The notes: generated by a model from the letters alone, not told the origin. DNA of 64,000 nt from Chordicoccus furentiruminis (GCF_019355395.1 NZ_CP048829.1:1054001-1118000); one strand, 5' to 3'. Shown: positions 1 through 7,905, counted from the stretch's first letter. Program-made: numbers and translations.

Positions 1-216
1 TGCCTGCGTCCGTGTCACCGGGGCCGGAGACGTCACCGCTCCCGATTCCGCCGTATCCGGACAGCCGGCTGACATTCTCTCCATTCTTTCGCCGGCCGCC
101 CTGTCTGTCCGTCTGAGCCGGACGTTCTCGGTTCCATCGGAATATTTCAGTTCACTCAGATCCGATGCGCCGAAAGCCTTCATCAGCTTCATCAGATCGT
201 CCAGTTCCATCTTCAT
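1..216 (-). CDS. accB: Acetyl-CoA carboxylase biotin carboxyl carrier protein, N-terminal part (partial)
   Basis: The gene runs off the left edge of the window; only about 72 N-terminal residues are visible. The start (ATG 214-216) has a GGAGG site 6 bases upstream. The N-terminus, with a DDLMKLMKAFGASDLSELKY stretch followed by a basic NVRLRR strand, matches the short helical head of BCCP proteins. It then enters a Ser/Pro/Thr-rich linker as expected before the biotinyl domain, which lies outside the window. AccB carries biotin between the carboxylase subunits that make malonyl-CoA. It lies 60 bp downstream of acpP on the same strand, as in FASII operons. The biotin-attachment lysine cannot be checked here. 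Confidence 0.72.
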   Translation of the reverse strand, partial: MKMELDDLMKLMKAFGASDLSELKYSDGTENVRLRRTDRAAGERMERMSAGCPDTAESGAVTSPAPVTRTQA

Positions 217-276
217 GGTCCCGCCTCCAAAAAATTCTCAGCCGGAACCGGTTCCGGCTGAGATCCGCTTTTCGTT

Positions 277-513
277 TCAGGCCGCCTGATGCGCGTCGAT
301 GTACTCGACTACGCTGCCGACCGTGTGGAGATTCAGAAGATCCTCATCCGGAATCGTCACGCCGAAATTCTCCTCGAGAGCCATCATCAGCTCCACGACA
401 TCCAGAGAATCCGCCTGCAGATCCTTGAAGAAATCAGACTCCGGCCGGATGTCCTCCCCCTCGAAATTCAGCGTGTCGATGATGATCGCCTTCACCTTCT
501 CAAACGTTCCCAT
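277..513 (-). CDS. acpP: Acyl carrier protein
   Basis: This 78-residue acidic protein has the ACP signature ADSLDVVEL; Ser36 is the expected 4'-phosphopantetheine site, followed by the EENF and IPDEDL helix III region. Length and charge are typical of bacterial FASII ACPs, which carry growing acyl chains in the cytoplasm. The ATG is preceded by AAAGGAG 8 bases upstream. It appears to be the first gene of a fatty-acid operon, followed by accB. The promoter at 591-620 and an inverted repeat just downstream of it lie in the 5' leader. Identification is secure; the polyketide-specific alternative is not supported by any neighbour. Confidence 0.96.
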   Translation of the reverse strand: MGTFEKVKAIIIDTLNFEGEDIRPESDFFKDLQADSLDVVELMMALEENFGVTIPDEDLLNLHTVGSVVEYIDAHQAA

Positions 514-557
514 TTGCGCTCCTTTTGTCTTTGCAAACCTTTTTTCTTCAGTTATTT

Positions 558-579
558 AGTTAAATTTATTTACTTAACT
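558..579 (-). promoter_or_regulatory. Candidate operator: inverted repeat AGTTAA-N10-TTAACT in the acpP leader
   Basis: AGTTAA at 558-563 and TTAACT at 574-579 form a 6-bp inverted repeat separated by 10 A/T bases. It begins 11 bases downstream of the acpP -10 box, around the expected start of the transcript. That is a repressor-type position. The binding factor is unknown: a FabT/FapR-type lipid regulator or the divergent TetR protein at 742 are candidates, but neither consensus is matched exactly. Confidence 0.45.
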
Positions 580-590
580 GTTGCGTGTGC

Positions 591-620
591 ACTATACTAC
601 TCAGGCCGTCTGTGTGTCAA
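591..620 (-). promoter_or_regulatory. Sigma-A promoter of acpP-accB
   Basis: On the minus strand, TTGACA (615-620) and TATAGT (591-596) are separated by 18 bp. An A/T-rich tract at 621-650 lies directly upstream of the -35 box and could act as an UP element. Confidence 0.82.
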
Positions 621-741
621 TATATTTATCTAAATATTTTTAATTTACCGTCGGGAACACCGCCGCTTCTTGCCCCTCTGCCGTCCGCATGCTATAATTT
701 GCCCATCCGCGATCTGGGCGGAGCACAGAAGGACCGTATGA

Positions 742-1329
742 ATGGATACAAAGAAGGATCTCACGAAGGAGCTTCTGGCGGACTGTTTTCGTGAGCTTAT
801 GCTCACGACGCCCTTCGATAAAATCACGATCAAGATGATCACAGACCGGGCCGGGCTGATCCGCCCGACCTTCTATAAGCATTTTCAGGATAAATACGAA
901 GTACTCGAGTGGATTTTCCGGACCACTGTCACCGACAGCGTCGATCTGATGCTGGCCAACAATATGGAAGCCGACGCCATCCTGATGTTCTGCCGCTGTA
1001 TCGGAAAGGACAAAAAATTTTACCGTCGGGCCTATCAGATGGAACCGGGGCCCAACTCGTTTGACCATATCGTCCATGAGTACGTCTACCGCACGTTTCT
1101 CACCCTCGCGGACCGCTTCTCCGTGACGATGAGCAGAAAGTACGAATATCTCACCCGCGAGATGATTTCCGAATACTACACCAGCGGCCTCATCTGCTCG
1201 ATCCGGGGCTGGGTGATGACAGACAGCGACATGACGGCCGAGCAGCTGGCCGACGCGTTCAAGTACCTGCTCTCCCACTCCGTCTTCGATCTGGTGAGCG
1301 AGTCAAGGCTGCGCGCCTCGACGAACTGA
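742..1329 (+). CDS. TetR/AcrR-family transcriptional regulator
   Basis: This 195-residue protein has an N-terminal helix-turn-helix (about residues 27-49: TIKMITDRAG followed by RPTFYKHFQDKYEVL) typical of TetR regulators. The C-terminal half is helical and resembles the ligand domain of DhaS-like TetR proteins. The ATG at 742 has AGAAGGA 7 bases upstream. It is transcribed away from acpP, sharing the 514-741 intergenic region. The position suggests it could control acpP or itself, but no ligand or target can be read from the sequence. Confidence 0.85.
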   Translation: MDTKKDLTKELLADCFRELMLTTPFDKITIKMITDRAGLIRPTFYKHFQDKYEVLEWIFRTTVTDSVDLMLANNMEADAILMFCRCIGKDKKFYRRAYQMEPGPNSFDHIVHEYVYRTFLTLADRFSVTMSRKYEYLTREMISEYYTSGLICSIRGWVMTDSDMTAEQLADAFKYLLSHSVFDLVSESRLRASTN

Positions 1330-1454
1330 GCGGATCCGCGGCGCGGCAGGCGGTCCCGTTGCGGCATGATCTCCGGCGCGAGTCAGTACCCGAAACGGCC
1401 GGCTGCCGGACGCCCCGTTCTTCCGCACCTGCGAATCCGCTGCCCGTATCGAAA

Positions 1455-1503
1455 AAGGTCCCGTGGAGGACGAAGTGTAAAACTCCGTCCCCCACGGGAC
1501 CTT
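1455..1503. terminator. Bidirectional hairpin between convergent genes
   Basis: GGTCCCGTGG (1457-1466) pairs with CCACGGGACC (1492-1501), flanked by AAAAA on the left and TT on the right. It sits between the convergent TetR and radical SAM genes and has a T tract on the minus strand, so it most likely ends the radical SAM transcript and possibly both. Confidence 0.7.
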
Positions 1504-1556
1504 CATTCGTTTCAGGAGCTCAGGCGGCTGCGCCGCCCCGTTTTCTTCCGCTCCGC

Positions 1557-3002
1557 TCAGCTGACATGCTCAAAGGCCGCCAGCTCCGGATGCTCTCTCT
1601 TCTCCTTTGTGTAATTCTCATAGGTCGGCTTCTTATGCGTCTCGGATGCCCACTCCTCGGCTGCCACAGGCGCCCACGCCTTCGCGTATGCGGCGGTCTT
1701 GGCGCAGAGCTCGTCGGCCTCCTCCGGCGCCTCGACGTTGGTCTGGTGCGCGCCGGTCTCCTCCACCATCTTCTTCAGAAGCTCCGGGTTCTCCAGCATC
1801 GGGCAGGGGCGCAGATGGTTGCGGTTGAACGGCTGGCCCTCGTGATAGGCCATAAACAGCGGGCTCTGCAGCATCTCGAGGATCGTGTTGTCCCGGATGT
1901 TGGTATTCGAGTAATGAATGAACACACAGGGCTCCGCGTCGCCGTTGGCGTTGATGTGGAAATAGTTCCGCCCTCCGGCGATGCAGCCGCCGACATACTC
2001 GCCGTCGTTCTGGAAATCCATCGGGTAGAACTCGATGTCGCAGTCGTTCGAACGGACCTGACGGATCCGGTGGATCATGTTCCGGCGCTGCTCCACCGTC
2101 GGCATCAGATCCAGCACCGCGTTCTTTCCGACCGGCATGTAGTGGAAGTAGAAGCCGAAGTGCGCGCCCTTGTCCGCCAGCATCCGCAGGAAGCCGTCAT
2201 TGGTCACCGCTTCGATATTCTGGCGCGTGTAGCAGATCGAGGTGCCGAAGAGAATGCCGTTCTTCTTCAGCAGATCCATCGCCTCCATTACCTTCTGGTA
2301 ATGGCCGTTTCCGCGGCGCGCGTCGTTGGTCTCCGGCGTTCCCTCGATGGAGAGCATGAAGATCATATTGCCCAGCTTCTTCACCTCGTCGCAGAGGGCC
2401 TGATCGATCAGCGTCGAATTGGTGTAGGCCGCGAACTGGCAGTCCTGATGCTTCTTCATCAGCTTCAGCACATCCTTCTTGCGGACCATCGGCTCGCCGC
2501 CGGTCATCATGTAGAGATGCACGCCCAGCGCCTTGCCCTCGGTGACGATCTTGTCCATCTCCTCATAGGTGAGGTTGCTCTTGTGTCCGTAGGTGCCGGA
2601 CCAGCAGCCGACGCAGTGCATGTTGCATGCCTGCGTCGGGTCAAAGAGGATCAGCCACGGGATATTGCAGTTGTATTTCTCACGGTTCTCGCGGATCTCC
2701 TTCGTCCCGTTGAGGAACGCCTCGTACCCGAGGTTCAGAAGCGTCATCTTCGCGACATGCGGATCCGTCTCCACCAGAATCCTGTCAATCATTTTGAACC
2801 AGCGGTTGTCCGGATCCTTGATCGCCGCCCGGACCTGGTCCAGCTTTTCCTTCGTGGCCGCCCTGCCGAACTTGGATCCGGCGAGATCCACGATCTTGAG
2901 ATAGACGGAGGTCCTGTCATCCGTATTCCGGATATGCCGGATCAGACCTTCCAGTAAGACGTTCATCGCCTGACGCTCTGCTGCATGTGATAATGATGCC
3001 AC
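1557..3002 (-). CDS. Radical SAM protein with SPASM-like C-terminal region
   Basis: The protein has about 481 residues. A radical SAM cluster motif CNMHCVGC (Cys126, Cys130, Cys133) binds the 4Fe-4S/SAM centre. It is followed by the MTGGEP strand and later by GGCIAGGRNYFHINANGD and EPCV, which resemble a SPASM auxiliary-cluster domain. About 115 residues of helical N-terminal extension precede the barrel. I chose the GTG at 3000-3002 because GGGAGAG lies just upstream; a TTG 27 bases further out is the alternative. The substrate is unknown. No short precursor peptide was seen beside it. Neighbours are a TetR regulator (convergent) and the mntP-like gene upstream on the same strand. Confidence 0.88.
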   Translation of the reverse strand: MASLSHAAERQAMNVLLEGLIRHIRNTDDRTSVYLKIVDLAGSKFGRAATKEKLDQVRAAIKDPDNRWFKMIDRILVETDPHVAKMTLLNLGYEAFLNGTKEIRENREKYNCNIPWLILFDPTQACNMHCVGCWSGTYGHKSNLTYEEMDKIVTEGKALGVHLYMMTGGEPMVRKKDVLKLMKKHQDCQFAAYTNSTLIDQALCDEVKKLGNMIFMLSIEGTPETNDARRGNGHYQKVMEAMDLLKKNGILFGTSICYTRQNIEAVTNDGFLRMLADKGAHFGFYFHYMPVGKNAVLDLMPTVEQRRNMIHRIRQVRSNDCDIEFYPMDFQNDGEYVGGCIAGGRNYFHINANGDAEPCVFIHYSNTNIRDNTILEMLQSPLFMAYHEGQPFNRNHLRPCPMLENPELLKKMVEETGAHQTNVEAPEEADELCAKTAAYAKAWAPVAAEEWASETHKKPTYENYTKEKREHPELAAFEHVS

Positions 3003-3061
3003 GATATTCTCTCCCTTTCTCTTGAACAAACCAGACAGCCTGCGCTGTTGTTACCATTTAT

Positions 3062-3085
3062 AAAGTGAACCCCAAAGTGAACCCC
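3062..3085. repeat. Two perfect tandem copies of a 12-mer upstream of the radical SAM gene
   Basis: AAAGTGAACCCC occurs at 3062-3073 and again at 3074-3085 without a gap. On the coding (minus) strand the repeats abut a TATAAA box, so they sit where a regulator of the radical SAM gene would bind. Confidence 0.6.
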
Positions 3086-3114
3086 GGTGAATCGGGAAAT
3101 GCACCCGCCGCCCC

Positions 3115-3151
3115 AAAAAACGGAACGCCCCCGCGGTCTTCAGAAGACCGC
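3115..3151 (-). terminator. Candidate terminator of the mntP-like gene
   Basis: GCGGTCTTC (3133-3141) and GAAGACCGC (3143-3151) form a palindrome over the stop codon. A T6 tract (minus strand) lies at 3115-3120, about 12 bases after the stem. The distance makes this only a plausible terminator. Confidence 0.4.
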
Positions 3152-3730
3152 CGACAGATAGTTGATCAGCAGATCCACCCCGCCGATCAGCACAAGGCAT
3201 CCGCCTACCGCGACCAGCTGGTTCAACGGCCCGTAGCCGAGCCAGAATCCGCAGAAGACGCCGACCAGCGCACTGGCGGCCGTGATCACGCCGACGATCA
3301 GCGCGGAGAGCAGCAGCTTAAGCCCCATGAAGCCGAAGCCGACACCCGCGATCAGCGCGTCGATGGACGTGAGGAACGCCCAGAACAATACGACCCGCAC
3401 ATGGAATTCGTCCTGTTTCTTCTCCTCCAGATGCCTTCGGCTCTTCTTCACCGACTTGGTGATCATCGTGATGCCGAGCACGAAGAACGTGCAGGCCGCG
3501 AGAAACGACCAGAGAAACTGCACGGAGGTGTACCCTCTCCGGATCGCCGGGATCATCGTGATGGCGCTGCCAAGAAGCATCATGCCCATCTGAAAACCCG
3601 TGAACAGCCCGACCATCGCCGCGCAGCGTGTCTTCCTGATCTCCGAGACAGTCGCCCCCCGGTACAGACAATATGCAAATACGTCGAGCGACAGCCCGAT
3701 GGAAATCACAATCAGTTGCCAGAGGCCCAT
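3140..3730 (-). CDS. mntP: MntP-like manganese efflux protein
   Basis: This is a protein of about 196 residues with six predicted membrane helices in two repeats. Each repeat carries the family's Asp motif: GLSLDVFAYCLYRG near the N-terminus and TSIDALIAGVGFGF in the second half. MntP proteins export Mn2+ across the cytoplasmic membrane. Length agrees with the family (about 190). A charged cytoplasmic loop (KKSRRHLEEKKQDE) separates the halves. I prefer ATG 3728-3730, with AGGTGG 8 bases upstream; a GTG 12 bases earlier is possible. A TATAAT box lies at 3761-3766. No manganese riboswitch was recognised upstream. Confidence 0.8.
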   Translation of the reverse strand: MGLWQLIVISIGLSLDVFAYCLYRGATVSEIRKTRCAAMVGLFTGFQMGMMLLGSAITMIPAIRRGYTSVQFLWSFLAACTFFVLGITMITKSVKKSRRHLEEKKQDEFHVRVVLFWAFLTSIDALIAGVGFGFMGLKLLLSALIVGVITAASALVGVFCGFWLGYGPLNQLVAVGGCLVLIGGVDLLINYLSAVF

Positions 3731-3986
3731 CCGTCCTACCACCTTTCCCGTTTCAGACTTATTATATGGAAGAACGCCTGTTTTCGGTATGCCAATAGAA
3801 ACGATGTGTACCGGTGCCGGATACAGATCATCGGGTTTGTAGCCTGTTTCCTGCGGTTTTCAGCCGTCCCGCCCCGAACGCCGCCGGTTTTTGCCGCCCT
3901 CCCGGTCTGCTTTATACCTGTTTCAGCCTGCCTTCAGCAGGCATCGGCCTGTCCCCGAAATTTTTTCAATTCTGTCAAACTTTTCA

Positions 3987-4015
3987 TTGCTTTTCATCGG
4001 GCAGGGTGCTAGAAT
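3987..4015 (+). promoter_or_regulatory. Promoter of tRNA-Val(CAC)
   Basis: TTGCTT (3987-3992) and TAGAAT (4010-4015) are spaced 17 bp apart; the start point would fall at about 4022, immediately before the tRNA. Confidence 0.7.
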
Positions 4016-4022
4016 ACTTCTC

Positions 4023-4094
4023 GGACGGTTAGTTCAATGGGAGAGCACTCGCTTCACGTGTGAGGGGTTGCAGGTTCGAGTCCTGTACCGTCCA
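4023..4094 (+). tRNA. tRNA-Val (anticodon CAC)
   Basis: A full cloverleaf can be folded: acceptor GGACGGT/ACCGTCC, D arm GTTC...GAGC, anticodon stem CTCGC/GTGAG with loop TTCACGT (anticodon CAC, reading GUG), and T arm GCAGG-TTCGAGT-CCTGT. The discriminator is A and the 3' CCA is not encoded. Confidence 0.95.
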
Positions 4095-4138
4095 TTTTTC
4101 ATGCCCGGAGTTTCAAAAGAGAAAAGCCGGTTCAGAAA

Positions 4139-4224
4139 GGCCGGGGCATCAGAGCCCGCCGGAAAAGCGGGACGGGAGAAAAGCCATCTCCCGTCCCGCT
4201 TTTCCGGCGCCCGATGCCCCGGCC
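4139..4224. terminator. 86-nt near-perfect hairpin downstream of tRNA-Val
   Basis: GGCCGGGGCATC (4139-4150) pairs with GATGCCCCGGCC (4213-4224). The inside continues with CGCCGGAAAAGCGGGACGGG pairing with its complement around a small AAAGCC loop. TTATTTC follows on the plus strand and the PAP2 gene converges from the right, so it may terminate both directions. The stem is much longer than an ordinary intrinsic terminator. Confidence 0.65.
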
Positions 4225-4261
4225 TTATTTCATTCCATCCCGTCATACCCCCCTGACCGCG

Positions 4262-4981
4262 TCAGCCGCCGACTTCGCTGTCCCGCTCCCTGTACCGTTG
4301 CTCGACCCACCTGTCCCACCGGCGGAAGCGGAAGAAACGGCCTCTCCGGTCAACCGCGTACCAGCAGATCAGATTGAGCGCCAGCGCAGTCAGCACATCG
4401 AACAGAGAATGCTGCTTGATGTAGACCGTCGACAGAATGATCAGCAGTCCCCAGACTGTCATCCCGAGAAATTTCGGAAGCGCAATGGGGCGCTTCCGCC
4501 TCGTCCGGCTGAGTGCGACCAGCACCGCGGTCGTGTTGAATACATGAATGCTGGGGAATACATTCGTCGGCGTATCCGACCGCCAGACAGCCGCCACCAT
4601 CCTCGTCAGCACGTTATCCCTCGGCATCTCATACAGACGGAGCGGCTGGCGGTTCGGGATAAACGTGGAGATCAGAAGAAACACCGTCATCCCGGTCATA
4701 AGAGAGGTCGCCAGCTCGTCGAAGCACGTCCGGTCCGTCAGATAGACATACACAATTCCAATCGTGATGAAAAGGAACCACGAAAGATAGGGGATCACGA
4801 ACCACTCGTTGAAGGGAATGAACCGGTCAACCGCCAGAATGACCTGAACATAGTGCGCCCTTGGTACGATCTCGATAATATGGAACCAAACCAGATACGC
4901 AAGCAGATAGAAGATCAGCGGCCACACATGGTCCAGATCATTCTCTCTCGTCCATCCGAAAAACGCCTTCACCAGTTTCAT
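4262..4981 (-). CDS. PAP2-superfamily membrane phosphatase (inositolphosphotransferase-like)
   Basis: This protein of about 239 residues has several membrane helices. PAP2 active-site elements are visible: an Arg-rich segment NRQPLRLYEMPRDN, then PSIHVFNT (PSxH motif 2) and KQHSLFDVL (HxxxD motif 3). These enzymes dephosphorylate or transfer lipid phosphates at the membrane. I use ATG 4979-4981 (MKLVKAFFGW). An upstream in-frame extension of 42 residues would run into the preceding gene and is Arg-rich with no membrane character. It follows the GDPD-acylphosphatase gene by 64 bp, suggesting joint lipid or phosphodiester metabolism. Substrate unknown. Confidence 0.82.
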   Translation of the reverse strand: MKLVKAFFGWTRENDLDHVWPLIFYLLAYLVWFHIIEIVPRAHYVQVILAVDRFIPFNEWFVIPYLSWFLFITIGIVYVYLTDRTCFDELATSLMTGMTVFLLISTFIPNRQPLRLYEMPRDNVLTRMVAAVWRSDTPTNVFPSIHVFNTTAVLVALSRTRRKRPIALPKFLGMTVWGLLIILSTVYIKQHSLFDVLTALALNLICWYAVDRRGRFFRFRRWDRWVEQRYRERDSEVGG

Positions 4982-5045
4982 CCGCCGCTGTCTTCCCCGA
5001 TCGTCCGTCCGCTCCGAAAGCGCGGTTCGATCCGCTGCCCGCCGC

Positions 5046-6362
5046 TCAGTACCGCACCTTGAATTCATACTCATGCTCTTCCGCCGGAATGATCTGCTCC
5101 TCAACATCCGTAATCTCGATGAAGCGCTGCTCTCCGAGACGGGTCATCATCTCGTCGAGCACGGACCGCGGCCCCTGGATCTCCATCTCGACCCGATCGT
5201 CGCAGACGTTTCTCACCCATCCGGTCACGCCCAGTGACTGGGCGATCCATGTGGCCCGGTACCGGAAACCAACTGCGGTCACCTGGCCGCTGACCAGCAG
5301 ATGCTTTCGTATGACATCCCGCATCGCTTTTTCCCTTCTTCTCCTGCTCCGGGCCGCCTTGCCGTTCTTTCCGGAATCTGCATCCGTGAGACACCGATCC
5401 CGCGCTTCCCCGTTCCAGTCCGGAATACCCTTCCTTCCGCCGACCGTCTCTCCCGGATCCGCCGCACGCGGTGTACGTCTCCCTCCCTCGCCGGTGTTCC
5501 GGCACTCCGGACCGCTGTTGTCCGACGGTGATCCTGTCTGCGCCGTTTCCGGGAGAAAGCCCTCGCAGATGAAAATGTCATAATCCTGCGAAAGCTTCCT
5601 GATCACCTCCGGTGAACGCACCGTCCATGCCGCGGTCGTCGCATGGAACAAATCCCGAAGAATCCGGAAACGCATCAGCCCGGTCTGCTTCCAGTTCCAC
5701 GCGATGAAATCCGGCTTCGTGAAGAAATTACCCGCGCAGCAGCTGGCGAGGAACCCGCAGATGATCCACGGAAACGAAAGCCCCGTATATTTTTCAGACA
5801 GCTGCCCGCGGAGCGTCTCCGGGCGGTTCTTTCGGAACCAGCGCAGTACCATCGGATTGAATGACTCGATGCACATCGGACCCTGATACACGTCCAGCGC
5901 TTCCGCCACATGGGAGCAGAGCGGCTCGACCCGGCTCAGATTCTCGCACTTGACCTCGACGATCAGCGGCACCCGGCCGGCGACCGTCCCGAGCGCCTCC
6001 TCGAACAGCGGAATCCGTTCCTCCGAATGAAACAGCCGGATGTCCCGAAGCTCCCTCCAGGTCATCCCGCTGATGTCGCGGTCCTGCCCGGCCGTGCGCT
6101 TCAGCGTGTCGTCGTGGGACACCACCAGCGTCTCGTCATCCGCCTCCCGTACATCCAGCTCCACGCCATATCCCGCCGCGACCGCCGCCGCGAAGGCGGG
6201 AATCGTGTTCTCCGGTGCCGGCCCGCCGTTGTCGTGCAGGCCGCGGTGGGCGATCAGCCGCCGTCCGAACACCTCCATCCGCTCCTTCCGGCCTTCTCCG
6301 GGCCAGACGGCGAGAATCCAGCAAACCGCAAGAGCAAAAACGACATATACAAGGATCTGCAT
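5046..6362 (-). CDS. Membrane-anchored glycerophosphodiester phosphodiesterase fused to acylphosphatase
   Basis: This is a protein of about 438 residues. Residues 1-20 form one membrane helix. Residues 35-270 are a GDPD barrel with AHRG (His39-Arg40), ELD (Glu68, Asp70) and SHDDTL (His83), which cleaves glycerophosphodiesters. A hydrophilic, Gly/Arg-rich linker (about 275-345) follows. Residues 347-438 form a complete acylphosphatase domain: GQVTAVGFR with catalytic Arg367, and WVRN with Asn385. The ATG at 6360-6362 has AGGATGAAGG just upstream. An internal ATG at 5322-5324 with AAGGG nearby could also give free acylphosphatase. I know of no standard GDPD with this tail. Confidence 0.85.
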   Translation of the reverse strand: MQILVYVVFALAVCWILAVWPGEGRKERMEVFGRRLIAHRGLHDNGGPAPENTIPAFAAAVAAGYGVELDVREADDETLVVSHDDTLKRTAGQDRDISGMTWRELRDIRLFHSEERIPLFEEALGTVAGRVPLIVEVKCENLSRVEPLCSHVAEALDVYQGPMCIESFNPMVLRWFRKNRPETLRGQLSEKYTGLSFPWIICGFLASCCAGNFFTKPDFIAWNWKQTGLMRFRILRDLFHATTAAWTVRSPEVIRKLSQDYDIFICEGFLPETAQTGSPSDNSGPECRNTGEGGRRTPRAADPGETVGGRKGIPDWNGEARDRCLTDADSGKNGKAARSRRRREKAMRDVIRKHLLVSGQVTAVGFRYRATWIAQSLGVTGWVRNVCDDRVEMEIQGPRSVLDEMMTRLGEQRFIEITDVEEQIIPAEEHEYEFKVRY

Positions 6363-6544
6363 GCCTTCATCCTCACGGCCGCAATGGCTATCTGATGTTC
6401 CGGGCGCCTCCGCAGCCTGCCCGCCGCGGCCTAATGGCACGAGGCAGACCGCCGGAGCGTCTCACCGCCGCGTTCGGCCCGTACGGTTCCGGACGCGGCA
6501 TGCATGTGCTTCCATGATATAGCAGAAAAGCCGGCATCGTCAAG

Positions 6545-6574
6545 AAAAGCCCCGAGGCATCATCCTCGGGGCTT
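6545..6574 (-). terminator. Terminator of tRNA-Val(GAC)
   Basis: AAGCCCCGAGG (6547-6557) pairs with CCTCGGGGCTT (6564-6574), followed on the minus strand by a CTTTTCTT tract. It lies 5 bases after the tRNA. Confidence 0.85.
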
Positions 6575-6579
6575 CGAAG

Positions 6580-6652
6580 TGGAACGTACAGGGCTCGAAC
6601 CTGTGACCTTTCACACGTCAAGCGAATGCTCTCCCAGCTGAGCTAACGTTCC
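6580..6652 (-). tRNA. tRNA-Val (anticodon GAC)
   Basis: On the minus strand the acceptor GGAACGT/ACGTTCC, D arm GCTC...GAGC, anticodon stem TTCGC/GTGAA with loop TTGACGT (anticodon GAC, reading GUC/GUU), and T arm ACAGG-TTCGAGC-CCTGT all pair. The discriminator is A and CCA is not encoded. Confidence 0.96.
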
Positions 6653-6685
6653 GTATCCATGACAGCCGCGCTGTCAACAGAAAGC

Positions 6686-6714
6686 ATTGTACCACAGCAT
6701 TTCCCGCAAGGCAA
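6686..6714 (-). promoter_or_regulatory. Promoter of tRNA-Val(GAC)
   Basis: On the minus strand TTGCCT (6709-6714) and TACAAT (6686-6691) are 17 bp apart. Confidence 0.72.
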
Positions 6715-6732
6715 TCACTTTTTTCATGATCA

Positions 6733-6811
6733 TTGCCTTTTTCTGCGTCCTCGTAGTATGATGAGGAGGAATCCGACCCGTGCGGACGGCCGCCGGCTCT
6801 GCCGGCCGTCC
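6733..6811 (+). promoter_or_regulatory. asnA promoter and leader hairpin
   Basis: TTGCCT (6733-6738) and TATGAT (6757-6762) are 18 bp apart on the plus strand. The leader then contains GGACGGCCG (6784-6792) paired with CGGCCGTCC (6803-6811), ending about 10 bases before the ribosome binding site. No T-box motif is visible. Confidence 0.5.
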
Positions 6812-6834
6812 GTCAAGAAGAAAGAAGGAGTGAT

Positions 6835-7842
6835 ATGAGTCTGAATCTGCCCGATCACTATGATCCCCATATGACTGTCCGGGAAACACAGGACGCCATC
6901 AAGTTCATCCGGGACCTGTTCCAGAAGGAATTCGGCAAGGAAATGCACCTGGAGCGCATCTCCGCCCCTCTGTTCGTCTCCCAGTCATCCGGCTTCAACG
7001 ACAACCTGAACGGCGTGGAGCGGCCGGTTGCATTTGACATGAAATCCATCCCCGGCGAAACCTTCGAGGTGGTGCAGTCCCTCGCGAAGTGGAAGCGCTA
7101 CGCGCTGGGTCAGTACGGCTTTCAGCCGGGCGAGGGTCTCTACACCAACATGAACGCGATCCGGAGAGACGAGGATCTGGACAATCTCCATTCCTGCTAC
7201 GTGGATCAGTGGGACTGGGAGATGGTGATCACGAAGGAGGACCGGACGGAGGCTTTCCTCCGGTCCGTCGTGAAGAGCATCTTCCGGATCATAAAGCATG
7301 CCGAGCATGAGGTCTGGTACCGCTACCCGAACGCGGTCTACCATCTGCCGGATGAAATCGCGTTCGTCTCCTCGGAGGAGCTGGAGAAGCGCTGGCCGGA
7401 TCGGACCCGGAAGGAGCGGGAGGACCGCATCGCCCGGGAAACCGGTGCGGTGTTCGTCAGCCATATCGGCTGGCCTCTGGCCGACGGCAAGCCGCATGAC
7501 GGCCGCGCGCCGGACTACGACGACTGGAACCTGAACGGCGATATCCTGTTCTGGTTCGAGCCGCTGCACTGCGCGCTGGAGATCTCGAGCATGGGAATCC
7601 GCGTCGATCCTGACTCGCTCGCGAAGCAGCTGAAGGCCGCCAACTGCGAGTACCGCAAGGAGCTGCCCTACCACAAGGCGCTGGCCGCCGGCCGGCTTCC
7701 GCTCACCATCGGCGGCGGTATCGGCCAGTCAAGGCTCTGCATGCTGCTGCTCGGCCGCGTGCACATCGGCGAAGTGCAGGCCTCGATCTGGCCGGAGGCG
7801 ATGCGGGAGGAATGCCGCGCTCACGGCGTGACGCTGCTGTAA
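6835..7842 (+). CDS. asnA: Aspartate-ammonia ligase (asparagine synthetase A)
   Basis: This 335-residue protein matches AsnA throughout. The N-terminus has the family pattern ([18 protein letters not shown]), followed by [17 protein letters not shown], the [11 protein letters not shown] segment, and [10 protein letters not shown] with a [14 protein letters not shown] core. The C-terminus has [28 protein letters not shown], the class II synthetase-like ATP site. It makes asparagine from aspartate, ammonia and ATP in the cytosol. AAGGAG lies 8 bases before the ATG. Length agrees with the family (about 330). It is a stand-alone gene with its own promoter and a downstream hairpin. Confidence 0.97.
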   Translation: MSLNLPDHYDPHMTVRETQDAIKFIRDLFQKEFGKEMHLERISAPLFVSQSSGFNDNLNGVERPVAFDMKSIPGETFEVVQSLAKWKRYALGQYGFQPGEGLYTNMNAIRRDEDLDNLHSCYVDQWDWEMVITKEDRTEAFLRSVVKSIFRIIKHAEHEVWYRYPNAVYHLPDEIAFVSSEELEKRWPDRTRKEREDRIARETGAVFVSHIGWPLADGKPHDGRAPDYDDWNLNGDILFWFEPLHCALEISSMGIRVDPDSLAKQLKAANCEYRKELPYHKALAAGRLPLTIGGGIGQSRLCMLLLGRVHIGEVQASIWPEAMREECRAHGVTLL

Positions 7843-7874
7843 AAGCAACGGTGCCGCGCCCTGTCCCGAAAACC

Positions 7875-7905
7875 GGACCCCGGCTTCACCGCGAAGCCGG
7901 GGTCC
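7875..7905 (+). terminator. Hairpin downstream of asnA
   Basis: GGACCCCGGCTTC (7875-7887) pairs with GAAGCCGGGGTCC (7893-7905) around a 5-base loop; a short TCTTAT follows. The stem is strong and the T tract is weak. Confidence 0.65.

Noticed and set aside
1359-2957. A 532-codon plus-strand frame opposite the radical SAM gene
   Set aside because: Antisense shadow; the minus strand has the CxxxCxxC cluster and a proper start.
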